Below are positions 36,404 through 44,181 of a DNA stretch of 64,000 nucleotides, one piece after another; positions within the stretch are counted from its first letter, which is position 1; each line of letters begins with the position of its first letter. A model generated the notes under the pieces. That model saw only the letters and a program-made list of their open reading frames with translations, did not search any database and had not been told where the DNA came from. The DNA lies in assembly GCA_034422455.1 (NCBI GenBank), contig DAOUJQ010000008.1, positions 1-64,000 on the forward strand, written 5' to 3'. Both the position numbers and the translations under genes were made by a program. This DNA comes from UBA1127 sp034422455 (GTDB lineage Bacteria; Chloroflexota; Dehalococcoidia; Lucifugimonadales; UBA1127).

Positions 36404-38161
36404 CTACCCCGCTCCCTCCCCGCGTCCCTGCGCGGCGACGTTGACGGAGACGATGTCCACGCCGTGGTACTTCTGGTGGCTCACGGACGACGAGAGGTGC
36501 CGCAGCAGGCGGAAGGAGATGTCGCGGCCGTCGCTGATGTCCGGGTTCTCGCCCATGTAGGCTAGCCGGTCCTCCAGGTTCTCCTCGTCGGTTGCGGAGA
36601 CAAACTCCAGCTCGGCGCCCTGGCTGACGGACCTGGCGGTGACCACCAGGCGCCGCCGGCCCGCCGGCTCAGCGTCGTCCTCCGCTGACGCCATGCTTGC
36701 CAGCGTCTCCTCCCCCACCAGCACCAGCCGCTCCGCCGACGCGGGAGACCAACCGGCGTTGGATGCAAACCCGCGCAGGAAGACCCCCAATCGTTGCAGC
36801 GTGTGCTCGTCCACCTCCGTGCGCAGCCGCCTGCGCCGGGGACCGGTCAGTTCCAGGAACACCATCATGATGACGGCGGCTATCGCCCCGCTCGTCATGC
36901 CGTTGCCCAGCAGAATGCCGAGGAAGCCGTCGCCGAGCTGGTCGGCGAAGATCATGCCGTTCTGGAAGCCGACGCCTATCCAGAAGGACACGCCCGCCAC
37001 CATGGCCTTGCGGTGGTCGACGCCGTCATTGATGACGATCTTCATGCCCTGCACAAAAAGAAGCGAGATGAGGACGAGGAGGTAGGCGGCCGCCACCGGC
37101 GCGGGAATGGCGATGAGCAGCGCGGCGAACTTGGGGAAGAAGGCAAGCGTAAGGATGATGACGCCCATGATGACGCCGACGCGGCGCGCGCCAATGCCCG
37201 TGATCTCGGCCAGGGAGATGCTGGTCGAATAGGTGGTGTTCGGCAGTGTGCCGCCCAGGCCGGACAGGAGGTTGCCCATGCCGTCGGCGTTGAGGGCGCC
37301 CTGCACCACGCGGAAGTCGGTTGCGCGCGGCCGCCGGCGCGAGACGCGTTGGATTGCGACGCCGTCGCCGATGGTCTCGATGGCGCCGACCAGCGTCACG
37401 ACGATGAAGGCGGGCAGCAGCGCCCAGAACTCGCGGCCGGGCGACAGGTCGAAGCCGGGCCAGTCGCGGAACGGCACGCCGAACCACGCGGCGTCGCCGA
37501 TGGAACCGACGTCGTAGAGACCGAAGGGCGCGCCAACCGCGCACCCGGCAACGATGCCAAACACCGGCGACCACAGCCGCAGCGACGGGGGCGCTCGCAG
37601 CACCATGGCGCCCACCACCACGAGGGTGGCGATGGCGGTAAGCGGCGCGGCGGCCGCGTCGCTACCTTCGGGCACGTTGCTGAGCGAGTTGTACAGGATT
37701 GGGGCAACCGTGGCGGCGATGAGCATGATGACGGTGCCCGTCACCGTGGGGGTGAAGATGCGCCGCAGAAAGGAGAGCCGCGCAGCCAGCAGGAACTGGA
37801 ACAGCGATGAGATGACAACGAGGCTCGCCAGCGTCGCAGGTCCGCCCAGCTTCAGGGCGGCGACGCAGACAGCGATGAAGGCGCCGGACGTGCCCATGAT
37901 GAGAATGTGCCCAGAGCCAATGCGGCCCAACCGTGCGGCCTGCAACACCGACGTCAGGCCGCAGACCGCCATAGCGGCAAACACGGCCCAGGTCATGTAG
38001 TCGTCAGATGCCTCAGCTATGCTTGCGACGATGACTACCGTGAGCACGACGGGCGCGACGATGAGCGCGGCGGCCTGCGCTCCTGCGCCGATCGCGATCA
38101 GCGGTGGCGGGACTTCATCCGGCTCGTAGCGGACGTGCTCGTTCTCGATAGGCGCGGCCAT
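36404..38161 (-). CDS. NCS2-family xanthine/uracil permease with extra C-terminal cytosolic domain
   Basis: A 585-residue membrane protein. About 14 hydrophobic segments run from residue 20 to 440. The NCS2 signatures are present: ETIGDGVAIQRVS and ALNADGMGNLLSGLGGTLPNTTYSTSISL (the QH-like motif region and the substrate motif region). After residue about 455 a soluble domain of about 130 residues follows that ordinary uracil/xanthine permeases lack: LQRLGVFLRGFASNAGW, ERLVLVGEETLASM, RRLVVTARSVSQGAELEFVS and DISFRLLRHLSSSV. Its order of elements recalls a degenerate GHKL/anti-sigma ATPase fold. It may regulate transport; that is inference. Confidence 0.88.
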   Translation of the reverse strand: MAAPIENEHVRYEPDEVPPPLIAIGAGAQAAALIVAPVVLTVVIVASIAEASDDYMTWAVFAAMAVCGLTSVLQAARLGRIGSGHILIMGTSGAFIAVCVAALKLGGPATLASLVVISSLFQFLLAARLSFLRRIFTPTVTGTVIMLIAATVAPILYNSLSNVPEGSDAAAAPLTAIATLVVVGAMVLRAPPSLRLWSPVFGIVAGCAVGAPFGLYDVGSIGDAAWFGVPFRDWPGFDLSPGREFWALLPAFIVVTLVGAIETIGDGVAIQRVSRRRPRATDFRVVQGALNADGMGNLLSGLGGTLPNTTYSTSISLAEITGIGARRVGVIMGVIILTLAFFPKFAALLIAIPAPVAAAYLLVLISLLFVQGMKIVINDGVDHRKAMVAGVSFWIGVGFQNGMIFADQLGDGFLGILLGNGMTSGAIAAVIMMVFLELTGPRRRRLRTEVDEHTLQRLGVFLRGFASNAGWSPASAERLVLVGEETLASMASAEDDAEPAGRRRLVVTARSVSQGAELEFVSATDEENLEDRLAYMGENPDISDGRDISFRLLRHLSSSVSHQKYHGVDIVSVNVAAQGRGEGAG

Positions 38162-38460
38162 TACTCACCTCTCTCTCGACCGGCATGCGTGTTCGCAAGG
38201 CGAGGACTACGGTCGTTCGGTGGGCCCTCAGCCCCGATATAGGCCGCGCCGATAGTACCGACCGAACTCGTCAGTAAGCAAGGTTGTCTCAGTTCACGGG
38301 GACAATTGAGACTGGGTACGCAGTAGATTGATTGAAGGGAGATAATGGCGCAGGCCGCCGGGGAAGACCGCGACGGAACCTAGCGCGCTTCCGGGCGGCG
38401 GTGATAGATTCCGGTTGGCGTTTCACGGTTCGTTAACTGATAGCGTGGAGGAAGCGAAGT
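38162..38460. other. Divergent control region between NCS2 and Amt genes
   Basis: It contains an imperfect palindrome GTCTCAGTT/AATTGAGAC (38286-38294 and 38304-38312, 9-nt spacer, one mismatch per arm). It also has a 12-codon open frame starting ATG at 38345 after AGGGAGATA (MAQAAGEDRDGT) that might be a leader peptide, and a ribosome site GGAGG before the Amt ATG. No clear -35/-10 pair was found. Confidence 0.35.
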
Positions 38461-39918
38461 ATGAGAGCGCTGAGTTGGCTCCCAGCCAAACCTCGATTCC
38501 CCGTCATCCTCGCGGCGACGGGCGTGGCGACGGTCCTCCTCTTCCTCTTGCGTCCGGGCGTGGCGCACGCCGCGCAAGTTGACGAGGAGACCGCCTTCGT
38601 CTTCAACACCTTCTCCTTCCTCGTCTGGGGCGCCCTCGTCATGTGGATGTGCGCCGGGTTCACCATGCTGGAGGCGGGGTCCGTCCGCACAAAGAACGCC
38701 TCCATGATCTGCATGAAGAACATCGGGCTCTACTCCATCGCGGGGCTGGCCTACTTCTTCCTCGGCTACAACCTGATGTACGTGGACGTGGGCCGCGACC
38801 TGAGCTTCCTGGGCGTCAACTGGGGCGAGGTCATCGGCGCCTTCGCGCTGACCTACGGATCGAGCGCGGCGGAGGCGACGATGCTGGACGCGGGAGAGGG
38901 CGCGTCGGCTGCGGAAGTGCTCGCCGAGTCCTCCTACGCGTCCATGTCCGACTGGTTCTTCCAGATGGTCTTCGTGGCCACCACGGCGTCCATCGTCTCC
39001 GGCGCGCTGGCCGAACGGGTGAAGATGTGGTCGTTCTTCCTGTTCGTGCTGTTCCTCACGGCATTCACGTACCCGCTCATCGGCGCGTGGACATGGGGCG
39101 GCGGCTGGCTGAACGACCTGGGCTTCATGGACTTTGCCGGCTCCACCATCGTGCACAGCACGGGCGGCTGGGCGGCGCTGGCCGGGCTGGTCGTCGTCGG
39201 GCCGCGGCTGGGCAAGTTCGCCCGCGACGGCACCGTGCGGCCCACGCCGCCATCCAACATTCTTGTCGTGACGCTTGGCGTGTTCATCCTCTGGTTCGGG
39301 TGGTTCGGCTTCAACGGCGGGTCGCAGCTTGCCCTCGGCAGCGCCATCGACGCCGTATGGATGAGCATCGTGCTGGTGAACACCAACCTGGCGGCGGCGT
39401 CCGGCGTGGTGGTGGCGCTGATAGCCTCGCGGCACATTCTGGGCCGCATCGACCTCTTCGCGGTGCTGAACGGCGCGATAGCGGGACTGGTGTCCATCAC
39501 CGCCGCGCCCAACTTCGTCGACCACTACTGGGCCGTCATCATCGGCGCCGTCGGCGGGGTGATCGTCGTTGCGGGCCTGCGCTTCCTCGAGATCGTCAGG
39601 ATCGACGATGTCGTCGGCGCGGTGCCCGCCCACCTCTTCGCCGGCATCTGGGGAACGCTGGCGGCGAGCATCGCGGGCGGCGCGCAGTTCCACATCCAAC
39701 TGCTGGGCGTGGCGGTGATAGGCGTGACCGTGTTCGGCATCTCCTTCGCGGCATGGAAGGTCCTCGACATGCTGCTCGGCGCGAGGGTCTCGCACCAGGT
39801 CGAGCGGCTGGGCCAGGACGCGGGCGAGTTGCGCATGGAGTCCTACCCGGAGTTCGTGCTCATGCCCGACCCGGACTACTACGACGACATCGATGAGGAG
39901 GCGGCGACCAAGACGTAG
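38461..39918 (+). CDS. amt: Ammonium transporter, Amt/Rh family
   Basis: A 485-residue channel protein with a cleavable signal peptide (about residues 1-38, ending AHA), as in AmtB. It then has 11 membrane segments. Family motifs: FTMLEAGSVRTKNASMICMKN, DFAGSTIVHSTGGWAALAGLVVVGPRLG (the Amt signature with a pore His), WFGWFGFNGGS and the second pore region AVPAHLFAGIWGTLAAS. The C-terminal tail is acidic, ending DDIDEEAATKT. No glnK gene lies next to it in the window. GGAGG is 9 nt before the ATG. Confidence 0.93.
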   Translation: MRALSWLPAKPRFPVILAATGVATVLLFLLRPGVAHAAQVDEETAFVFNTFSFLVWGALVMWMCAGFTMLEAGSVRTKNASMICMKNIGLYSIAGLAYFFLGYNLMYVDVGRDLSFLGVNWGEVIGAFALTYGSSAAEATMLDAGEGASAAEVLAESSYASMSDWFFQMVFVATTASIVSGALAERVKMWSFFLFVLFLTAFTYPLIGAWTWGGGWLNDLGFMDFAGSTIVHSTGGWAALAGLVVVGPRLGKFARDGTVRPTPPSNILVVTLGVFILWFGWFGFNGGSQLALGSAIDAVWMSIVLVNTNLAAASGVVVALIASRHILGRIDLFAVLNGAIAGLVSITAAPNFVDHYWAVIIGAVGGVIVVAGLRFLEIVRIDDVVGAVPAHLFAGIWGTLAASIAGGAQFHIQLLGVAVIGVTVFGISFAAWKVLDMLLGARVSHQVERLGQDAGELRMESYPEFVLMPDPDYYDDIDEEAATKT

Positions 39919-39935
39919 CGCCCATTCCGTTCCGA

Positions 39936-40334
39936 TTACCGGTAGAAGAGCCGCTCCGTGCTCAGGCGCAGCACGGTGACGGCGTCCGGCCCGGGGTCCT
40001 CCATCGGCAGGGGCTCCGGGCCGTACTTCTCGGTAAGCGCGACGATGGCTATCCAGCGCTCCCCCGGGTCTTCGACGAACTCGGCCTCCGCGCTCACGTG
40101 CGCGTAGTGCAGGTCCTCCAGGGCGGCCCCGGTCTCCGCGACGAAGGAGCAGCGCGGGTCTGTCCGCAGGCGGCGCACCTTTGCGCTGTCGGTCATGGTG
40201 CGGACGTACAGGTAGCCCTCGATGAGCGCGGACCACACCGGCGTTCCGATGGGCCGGCCATCCGGCGCCAGTGTCGTCAGGATGCCGTTGTAGGAGGCGT
40301 CCAGCAGGGCCAGCGCCTCGTCTCGTACCGTCAT
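39936..40334 (-). CDS. Pyridoxamine 5'-phosphate oxidase-fold (F420/FMN-dependent) protein
   Basis: A 132-residue split-barrel flavin-binding protein. It reads MTVRDEALALLDASYNGILTTLAPDGRPIGTPVWSALIEGYLYVRTMTDSAKVRRLRTDPRCSF in outline, the standard PPOX-class start, with the T-x-S-A-K-V-R-R-L phosphate-binding turn. Proteins of this class use F420, FMN or heme; the class cannot be narrowed further here. The ATG at 40334 has GGAGG 6 nt upstream; the longer frame to 40427 is not conserved. It is convergent with the Amt gene. Confidence 0.85.
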   Translation of the reverse strand: MTVRDEALALLDASYNGILTTLAPDGRPIGTPVWSALIEGYLYVRTMTDSAKVRRLRTDPRCSFVAETGAALEDLHYAHVSAEAEFVEDPGERWIAIVALTEKYGPEPLPMEDPGPDAVTVLRLSTERLFYR

Positions 40335-40432
40335 TCGCCGCCTCCGGGTCGAAAGTTGCACCGCGTTCCCGCGTGGGTCATGCCCGGTAGCATGCTGCGC
40401 GCCAAACCGCGCGTCAACGCCGTCCATAGCTG

Positions 40433-40461
40433 TTGACGCACGTTCAGCCCTTCACTATCGT
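40433..40461 (+). promoter_or_regulatory. Promoter of the lipoprotein gene
   Basis: TTGACG (40433-40438), 17-nt spacer, TATCGT (40456-40461), about 60 bp before the TTG start codon. Confidence 0.6.
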
Positions 40462-40522
40462 TGCTGCACTGGCATGGCCCTTCGCAAGGGAATACAACTA
40501 CTGCCCCGGGGGAGGGAGTGAA

Positions 40523-41092
40523 TTGCAGAGGCTGACGGTTCTTGCGGCCATCCTGGCGCTGTCGCTCGTCGTGGCCGCGTGCGGCGGGTCAAGCGACGAC
40601 GCCACCGGCGAACCGGCCCCGGAAGCGCCCGCGCAAGAGGAGCCCACGAGCACCGGGGACGTGTCTCTGGGGTCTGCAACCGTGGAGGACGTCGCGGCGG
40701 CAGCCTTGGCGGCGGCCACAACGTCGGATGCCCCCGCTGAGGAAGCCCCCACCCCCGCGAGTGACGGGCCTTCTGACCTCGTGGAGCACCTTCGCCAAAA
40801 GACCATGGACCTGTGGGAGGTCTACAACACCCACAAGCCGGACGACCTCAAGGTCTTCTATGAGGAGAACTACTGGAACGACCAGGCAGAATCGATCCGC
40901 GCCGACATGCAGCCCTTCAGGCTCTTTGACATACAGATCTCGGCGGAGGAAACGTCCCCGCCGACGGAGATCGAGCCGGGCAAGTGGGAGACGAAACACA
41001 CCGCAAGCTTCCCGCTCGGTGAAATACACATGGTCTTCATCTACGAGGAATTCGACGGAGAGTGGCTGCTGACCTACGCAGAGGACCAGTAA
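40523..41092 (+). CDS. Small lipoprotein of unknown function, TTG start
   Basis: A 189-residue exported protein. I place the start at TTG 40523 because GGAGGG lies 6 nt before it and the signal peptide then begins at once (QRLTVLAAILALSLVVAACGG, lipobox Cys20). A 90-residue Ala/Pro/Glu/Thr-rich linker follows. The C-terminal globular part (HLRQKTMDLWEVYNTHKPDDLKVFYEENYW and VFIYEEFDGEWLLTY) resembles an NTF2/SnoaL-like cone fold, a common lipoprotein sensor or scavenger module. The function is unknown. Confidence 0.75.
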   Translation: MQRLTVLAAILALSLVVAACGGSSDDATGEPAPEAPAQEEPTSTGDVSLGSATVEDVAAAALAAATTSDAPAEEAPTPASDGPSDLVEHLRQKTMDLWEVYNTHKPDDLKVFYEENYWNDQAESIRADMQPFRLFDIQISAEETSPPTEIEPGKWETKHTASFPLGEIHMVFIYEEFDGEWLLTYAEDQ

Positions 41093-41129
41093 GCCGGAAC
41101 GGTGGAGACGCCGTTGCCGCTCCCTTGCA

Positions 41130-41158
41130 TTGACTACGGGCTCCCTCAGGCGTATGTT
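41130..41158 (+). promoter_or_regulatory. Promoter of the Rieske 2 operon
   Basis: TTGACT (41130-41135), 17-nt spacer, TATGTT (41153-41158), about 90 bp before the first gene of the operon. Confidence 0.65.
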
Positions 41159-41252
41159 CACGATGTTCCGGGGTGAGCGTTGCTCCCGGCACGGTTCATC
41201 GCGACGCTTGCCGCACGTCGGGCCATGGGTGCAAATCCGCCAGGAGGGACGA

Positions 41253-41558
41253 TTGGACCTCAACAGGCCGCTGCCCATCCACGATTTCTCTCCCGACACG
41301 CTCCTCTCGCTGGTGGAGCGCATCGAGAGTTCGTCCGGCTTCCAGCACTTCATCTTCCGCGAGGCGGAGCTGGACGACCTGTGGCGGCAGGTGGAGCACG
41401 CCCTCGTCGGGGCGCAGGCGGGCGGCAACGGCAACCGGGACGCCGAGAGGCTCCGCGTGCTCCTCGAGTGCGTGGAGGCGGCCCACGACCTGATCTCCGA
41501 GAGCAAGAAGGAAGAGGCATTGGCGCAGCTGCAGGCCGGCATTCGGGCCCAGGCCTAA
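41253..41558 (+). CDS. Small helical protein of unknown function, TTG start
   Basis: A 101-residue protein. The TTG at 41253 has AGGAGGG 4 nt upstream; the frame extends back to 41130 but that part overlaps the promoter. The sequence (LDLNRPLPIHDFSPDTLLSLVERIESSSGFQHFIFREAELDDLWRQVEHALV and a C-terminal helix rich in Glu/Ala) predicts a helical bundle without membrane or signal segments. It is the first gene of the Rieske 2 operon, 53 bp before the oxygenase, so it may be an accessory factor. I do not recognise the family. Confidence 0.6.
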   Translation: MDLNRPLPIHDFSPDTLLSLVERIESSSGFQHFIFREAELDDLWRQVEHALVGAQAGGNGNRDAERLRVLLECVEAAHDLISESKKEEALAQLQAGIRAQA

Positions 41559-41611
41559 CGCCGCGAGGAGCAAGCGGCCCATACGGGACGCCGTTAGAGG
41601 AGGGAAAAGAG

Positions 41612-42883
41612 ATGCTGAACGCGCAAGACAATGAACTGATGTGCCGGGTCGGCCCCGGGACCCCGATGGGCGAGGTCCTGCGACGGTTCTGGGCGCCGGT
41701 CCTGCTGTCCGAGGACCTGCCGGGACCGGACTGCGACCCGAAGGAGGTCCGCTTGCTGGGCGAGGACTTCGTCGCCTTCCGCGACTCCAACGGCGAGGTC
41801 GGCTTCCTGGAGGCGCTGTGCCCCCACCGCCGCGCGCCCCTCTTCTACGGCCGCAACGAGGAGCACGGCCTCCGCTGCATCTACCACGGCTGGAAGTTCG
41901 ACGCCGCGGGCGCCTGCGTCGACATGCCCTCGGAGCCGGCGCAGTACGAGTTCGCGAAGAAGGTGCGCCCCATCGGCTTCCCCACGCGCGAGTGGGGCGG
42001 CGTCATCTGGGTCTACATCGGCCCGCAGGACAGGATCCCTGATCTGCCGCAGTTGGAGTTCTTCCGCGTCCCGCCGGAGTACCGCAACCTGGTCAAGTAC
42101 AACCAGGAGTGCAACTTCGTGCAGGCCACGGAGGGCGACATCGACTCCAGCCACATCGGCTTCCTGCACACCCGTCTGGACCAGAAGAAGGCCCCGGCGA
42201 ATCAGGAGATGCTCTGGCGCGTCATGGACACCGCCCCGCGCTGGATCATCCAGCCCACGGACTACGGCGTCATGCTGGCCGCCCAGCGCAACGCCCAGGA
42301 GGACACGCACTACTGGCGCATCAACCAGTGGCTCATGCCCTACTACACCATGATCGCCAGCGACCTGGAGCAGAAGCGCGGCCACGGCCACATCTGGGTC
42401 CCCGTCGACGACGAGCACACGGACGTGTGGTGCGTCATCTGGTCGCCCGTCGAGCCGCTGACGCAGGAGGAGCGCGACGGCATCCTGGGCGGACCGAACC
42501 CGCACATCTCCAGCCTTGACCCGGCGACCGGCAAGCTGCGGGCCACCAAGTCCAACCACTTCCTGCAGGACCGCCACGTGCAGCGCACCCAGACCTTCAC
42601 CGGCATCCTCGGCGTGCGCGAGCAGGACACCGCCGTCGTCGAGGGCATGGGCGCCATCGCCGACCGAACGAAGGAGCACCTCGGCACCAGCGATAGCGCC
42701 ATCATCGCCATGCGCCGCTACCTGGTGAACTCCGCCAAGGCCTTCATCGAGGGGAAGGAGCCCCACGAGCCCTACAACGGCGACCTCTACCGCGTCCGGG
42801 CCTGGTCCTACGAGCTCAACCGGGACATCGACTTCATGCAGGACGACAAGGTCAAGGAGCTGATGGGAACGATGGTGGTGTAG
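41612..42883 (+). CDS. Rieske [2Fe-2S] oxygenase alpha subunit (phthalate dioxygenase-like), 2
   Basis: A 423-residue oxygenase. The ATG at 41612 has GAGGAGGG 8 nt upstream; an open frame reaching back to 41180 is only the overlap with the previous gene. Rieske ligands are Cys70/His72 and Cys89/His92, and the catalytic iron is held in NFVQATEGDIDSSHIGFLH (His181, His186). It matches the oxygenase at 33646 closely through the Rieske part and diverges in the catalytic pocket (for example PPEYRNLVKYNQE), suggesting a different substrate. Within an operon with a dehydrogenase and a solute-binding protein. Confidence 0.93.
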   Translation: MLNAQDNELMCRVGPGTPMGEVLRRFWAPVLLSEDLPGPDCDPKEVRLLGEDFVAFRDSNGEVGFLEALCPHRRAPLFYGRNEEHGLRCIYHGWKFDAAGACVDMPSEPAQYEFAKKVRPIGFPTREWGGVIWVYIGPQDRIPDLPQLEFFRVPPEYRNLVKYNQECNFVQATEGDIDSSHIGFLHTRLDQKKAPANQEMLWRVMDTAPRWIIQPTDYGVMLAAQRNAQEDTHYWRINQWLMPYYTMIASDLEQKRGHGHIWVPVDDEHTDVWCVIWSPVEPLTQEERDGILGGPNPHISSLDPATGKLRATKSNHFLQDRHVQRTQTFTGILGVREQDTAVVEGMGAIADRTKEHLGTSDSAIIAMRRYLVNSAKAFIEGKEPHEPYNGDLYRVRAWSYELNRDIDFMQDDKVKELMGTMVV

Positions 42884-42917
42884 GCCAATCCGCCTGCGCC
42901 GCGGACGGGAGGGCCCC

Positions 42918-44141
42918 ATGGTCACAGGACCCGTGAACACTGAAGCCGTGTCCGGCAAGAAGCTCCAGGTGGGCATCGCCGGCCTGGGAGCGGGCGCCGT
43001 GCAGGTCATCCGCGCCATGGAGGCCGCGCCCTACCTCGACATCGTCGCGGCGGCGGACACGCGACCCCAGGCCCTCTCCGCCTTCCGCGAGCGCTACGAG
43101 GGCCGCACCTACGACAGCGTCGACGACCTGGCCAGGGACCCGGACGTGGACGTCGTCTGGGTCTCCACGCCCAACATCTACCACTGCGAGAACACCGTCG
43201 CGCTGGCGGAGAACGGCAAGCACGTCGTGGTCGAGAAGCCGATGGCCGTGACCCTCGACGAGGCCGAGCGCATGGTGGAGGCCGCCGAGCGCAACGGCGT
43301 CAACCTCCTCTGCGGCCACACCGCCAGCCTCATGGCCGGCTTCCGCGCCATGCGGCGCGTCATCACGTCGGGCCGCCTCGGCAAGGTGACCGCCATCAAC
43401 TGCTGGTCCTACGTCGACTTCATGTTCCGCCCCCGCATGCCGCACGAGCTGGACATGGAGAACGGCGGGGCCATGCCCTACAACCAGGGGCCGCACCAGT
43501 TCGACGTCGTGCGCCTCATGGGCGGCGGCATGGTGAAGAGCGTGCGCGGCATGGTCTCCAAGTGGATGGACGCCCGCACCTCGCCCGGCTACTACGTCGC
43601 CTACCTGGAGTTCGAGGACGGCACGCCGGCCACCATCGTCAAGAACGGCTACGGCTACTTCATGACCACCGAGCTGGTGCCCTGGGCCAGCGAGATTCAG
43701 GGCATCGAGCGGAATCGCGACATCCGCCGCGCCCTGCGCAACGGCCAGCCCTACGACGAGGCCAGCGGCAAGGAGGCCCAACGCTTCGGCGGCAGCGACA
43801 CCAACACCCTCCTCGGCCCCCGTGAGAACGTCACGCGCTCCGGCTTCCAGCTTGACTGCGGCCTCGTCGTCGTGAGCTGCGAGGGCGGCGACATCCGCCA
43901 GGCCGACGGCGGCCTCACCATCTACGACGACGACGGCACGCACTTCATGCCCGTTGAAGGCGTGCAGGACGAGCGCATGGCGGAGCTCGATGAGATGTAC
44001 CAGGCCATCGCCGAGGGCCGGCCCGTCCACCACGACGGCCGCTGGGGCATGGCGACGTTGGAGTGCGTGCTGGCAATGATGCAGTCCGGCCGGGAGCGCC
44101 GGGAGATCACCCTTACCCATCAGTGCCCGGCGTGGGAGTGA
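42918..44141 (+). CDS. Gfo/Idh/MocA-family NAD(P)-dependent dehydrogenase
   Basis: A 407-residue oxidoreductase. The Rossmann motif is VGIAGLGAGAVQ with ADTRP as the nucleotide-selecting strand end; the catalytic EKP motif lies in HVVVEKPMAVTLDEAE; and GGAMPYNQGPHQFDVVRLMGG carries the conserved His of the (beta-)GxxxxDxxxH block. Such enzymes act on sugars, inositols or related ring compounds; some, such as phthalate-pathway dehydrogenases, oxidise cis-diols. Its place 34 bp behind Rieske 2 suggests it handles the oxygenase product, which is inference. Confidence 0.9.
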   Translation: MVTGPVNTEAVSGKKLQVGIAGLGAGAVQVIRAMEAAPYLDIVAAADTRPQALSAFRERYEGRTYDSVDDLARDPDVDVVWVSTPNIYHCENTVALAENGKHVVVEKPMAVTLDEAERMVEAAERNGVNLLCGHTASLMAGFRAMRRVITSGRLGKVTAINCWSYVDFMFRPRMPHELDMENGGAMPYNQGPHQFDVVRLMGGGMVKSVRGMVSKWMDARTSPGYYVAYLEFEDGTPATIVKNGYGYFMTTELVPWASEIQGIERNRDIRRALRNGQPYDEASGKEAQRFGGSDTNTLLGPRENVTRSGFQLDCGLVVVSCEGGDIRQADGGLTIYDDDGTHFMPVEGVQDERMAELDEMYQAIAEGRPVHHDGRWGMATLECVLAMMQSGRERREITLTHQCPAWE

Positions 44142-44181
44142 CGCAAGGGGCACGAGGCCCAAAAGCGGGAAGGGGGATAAC

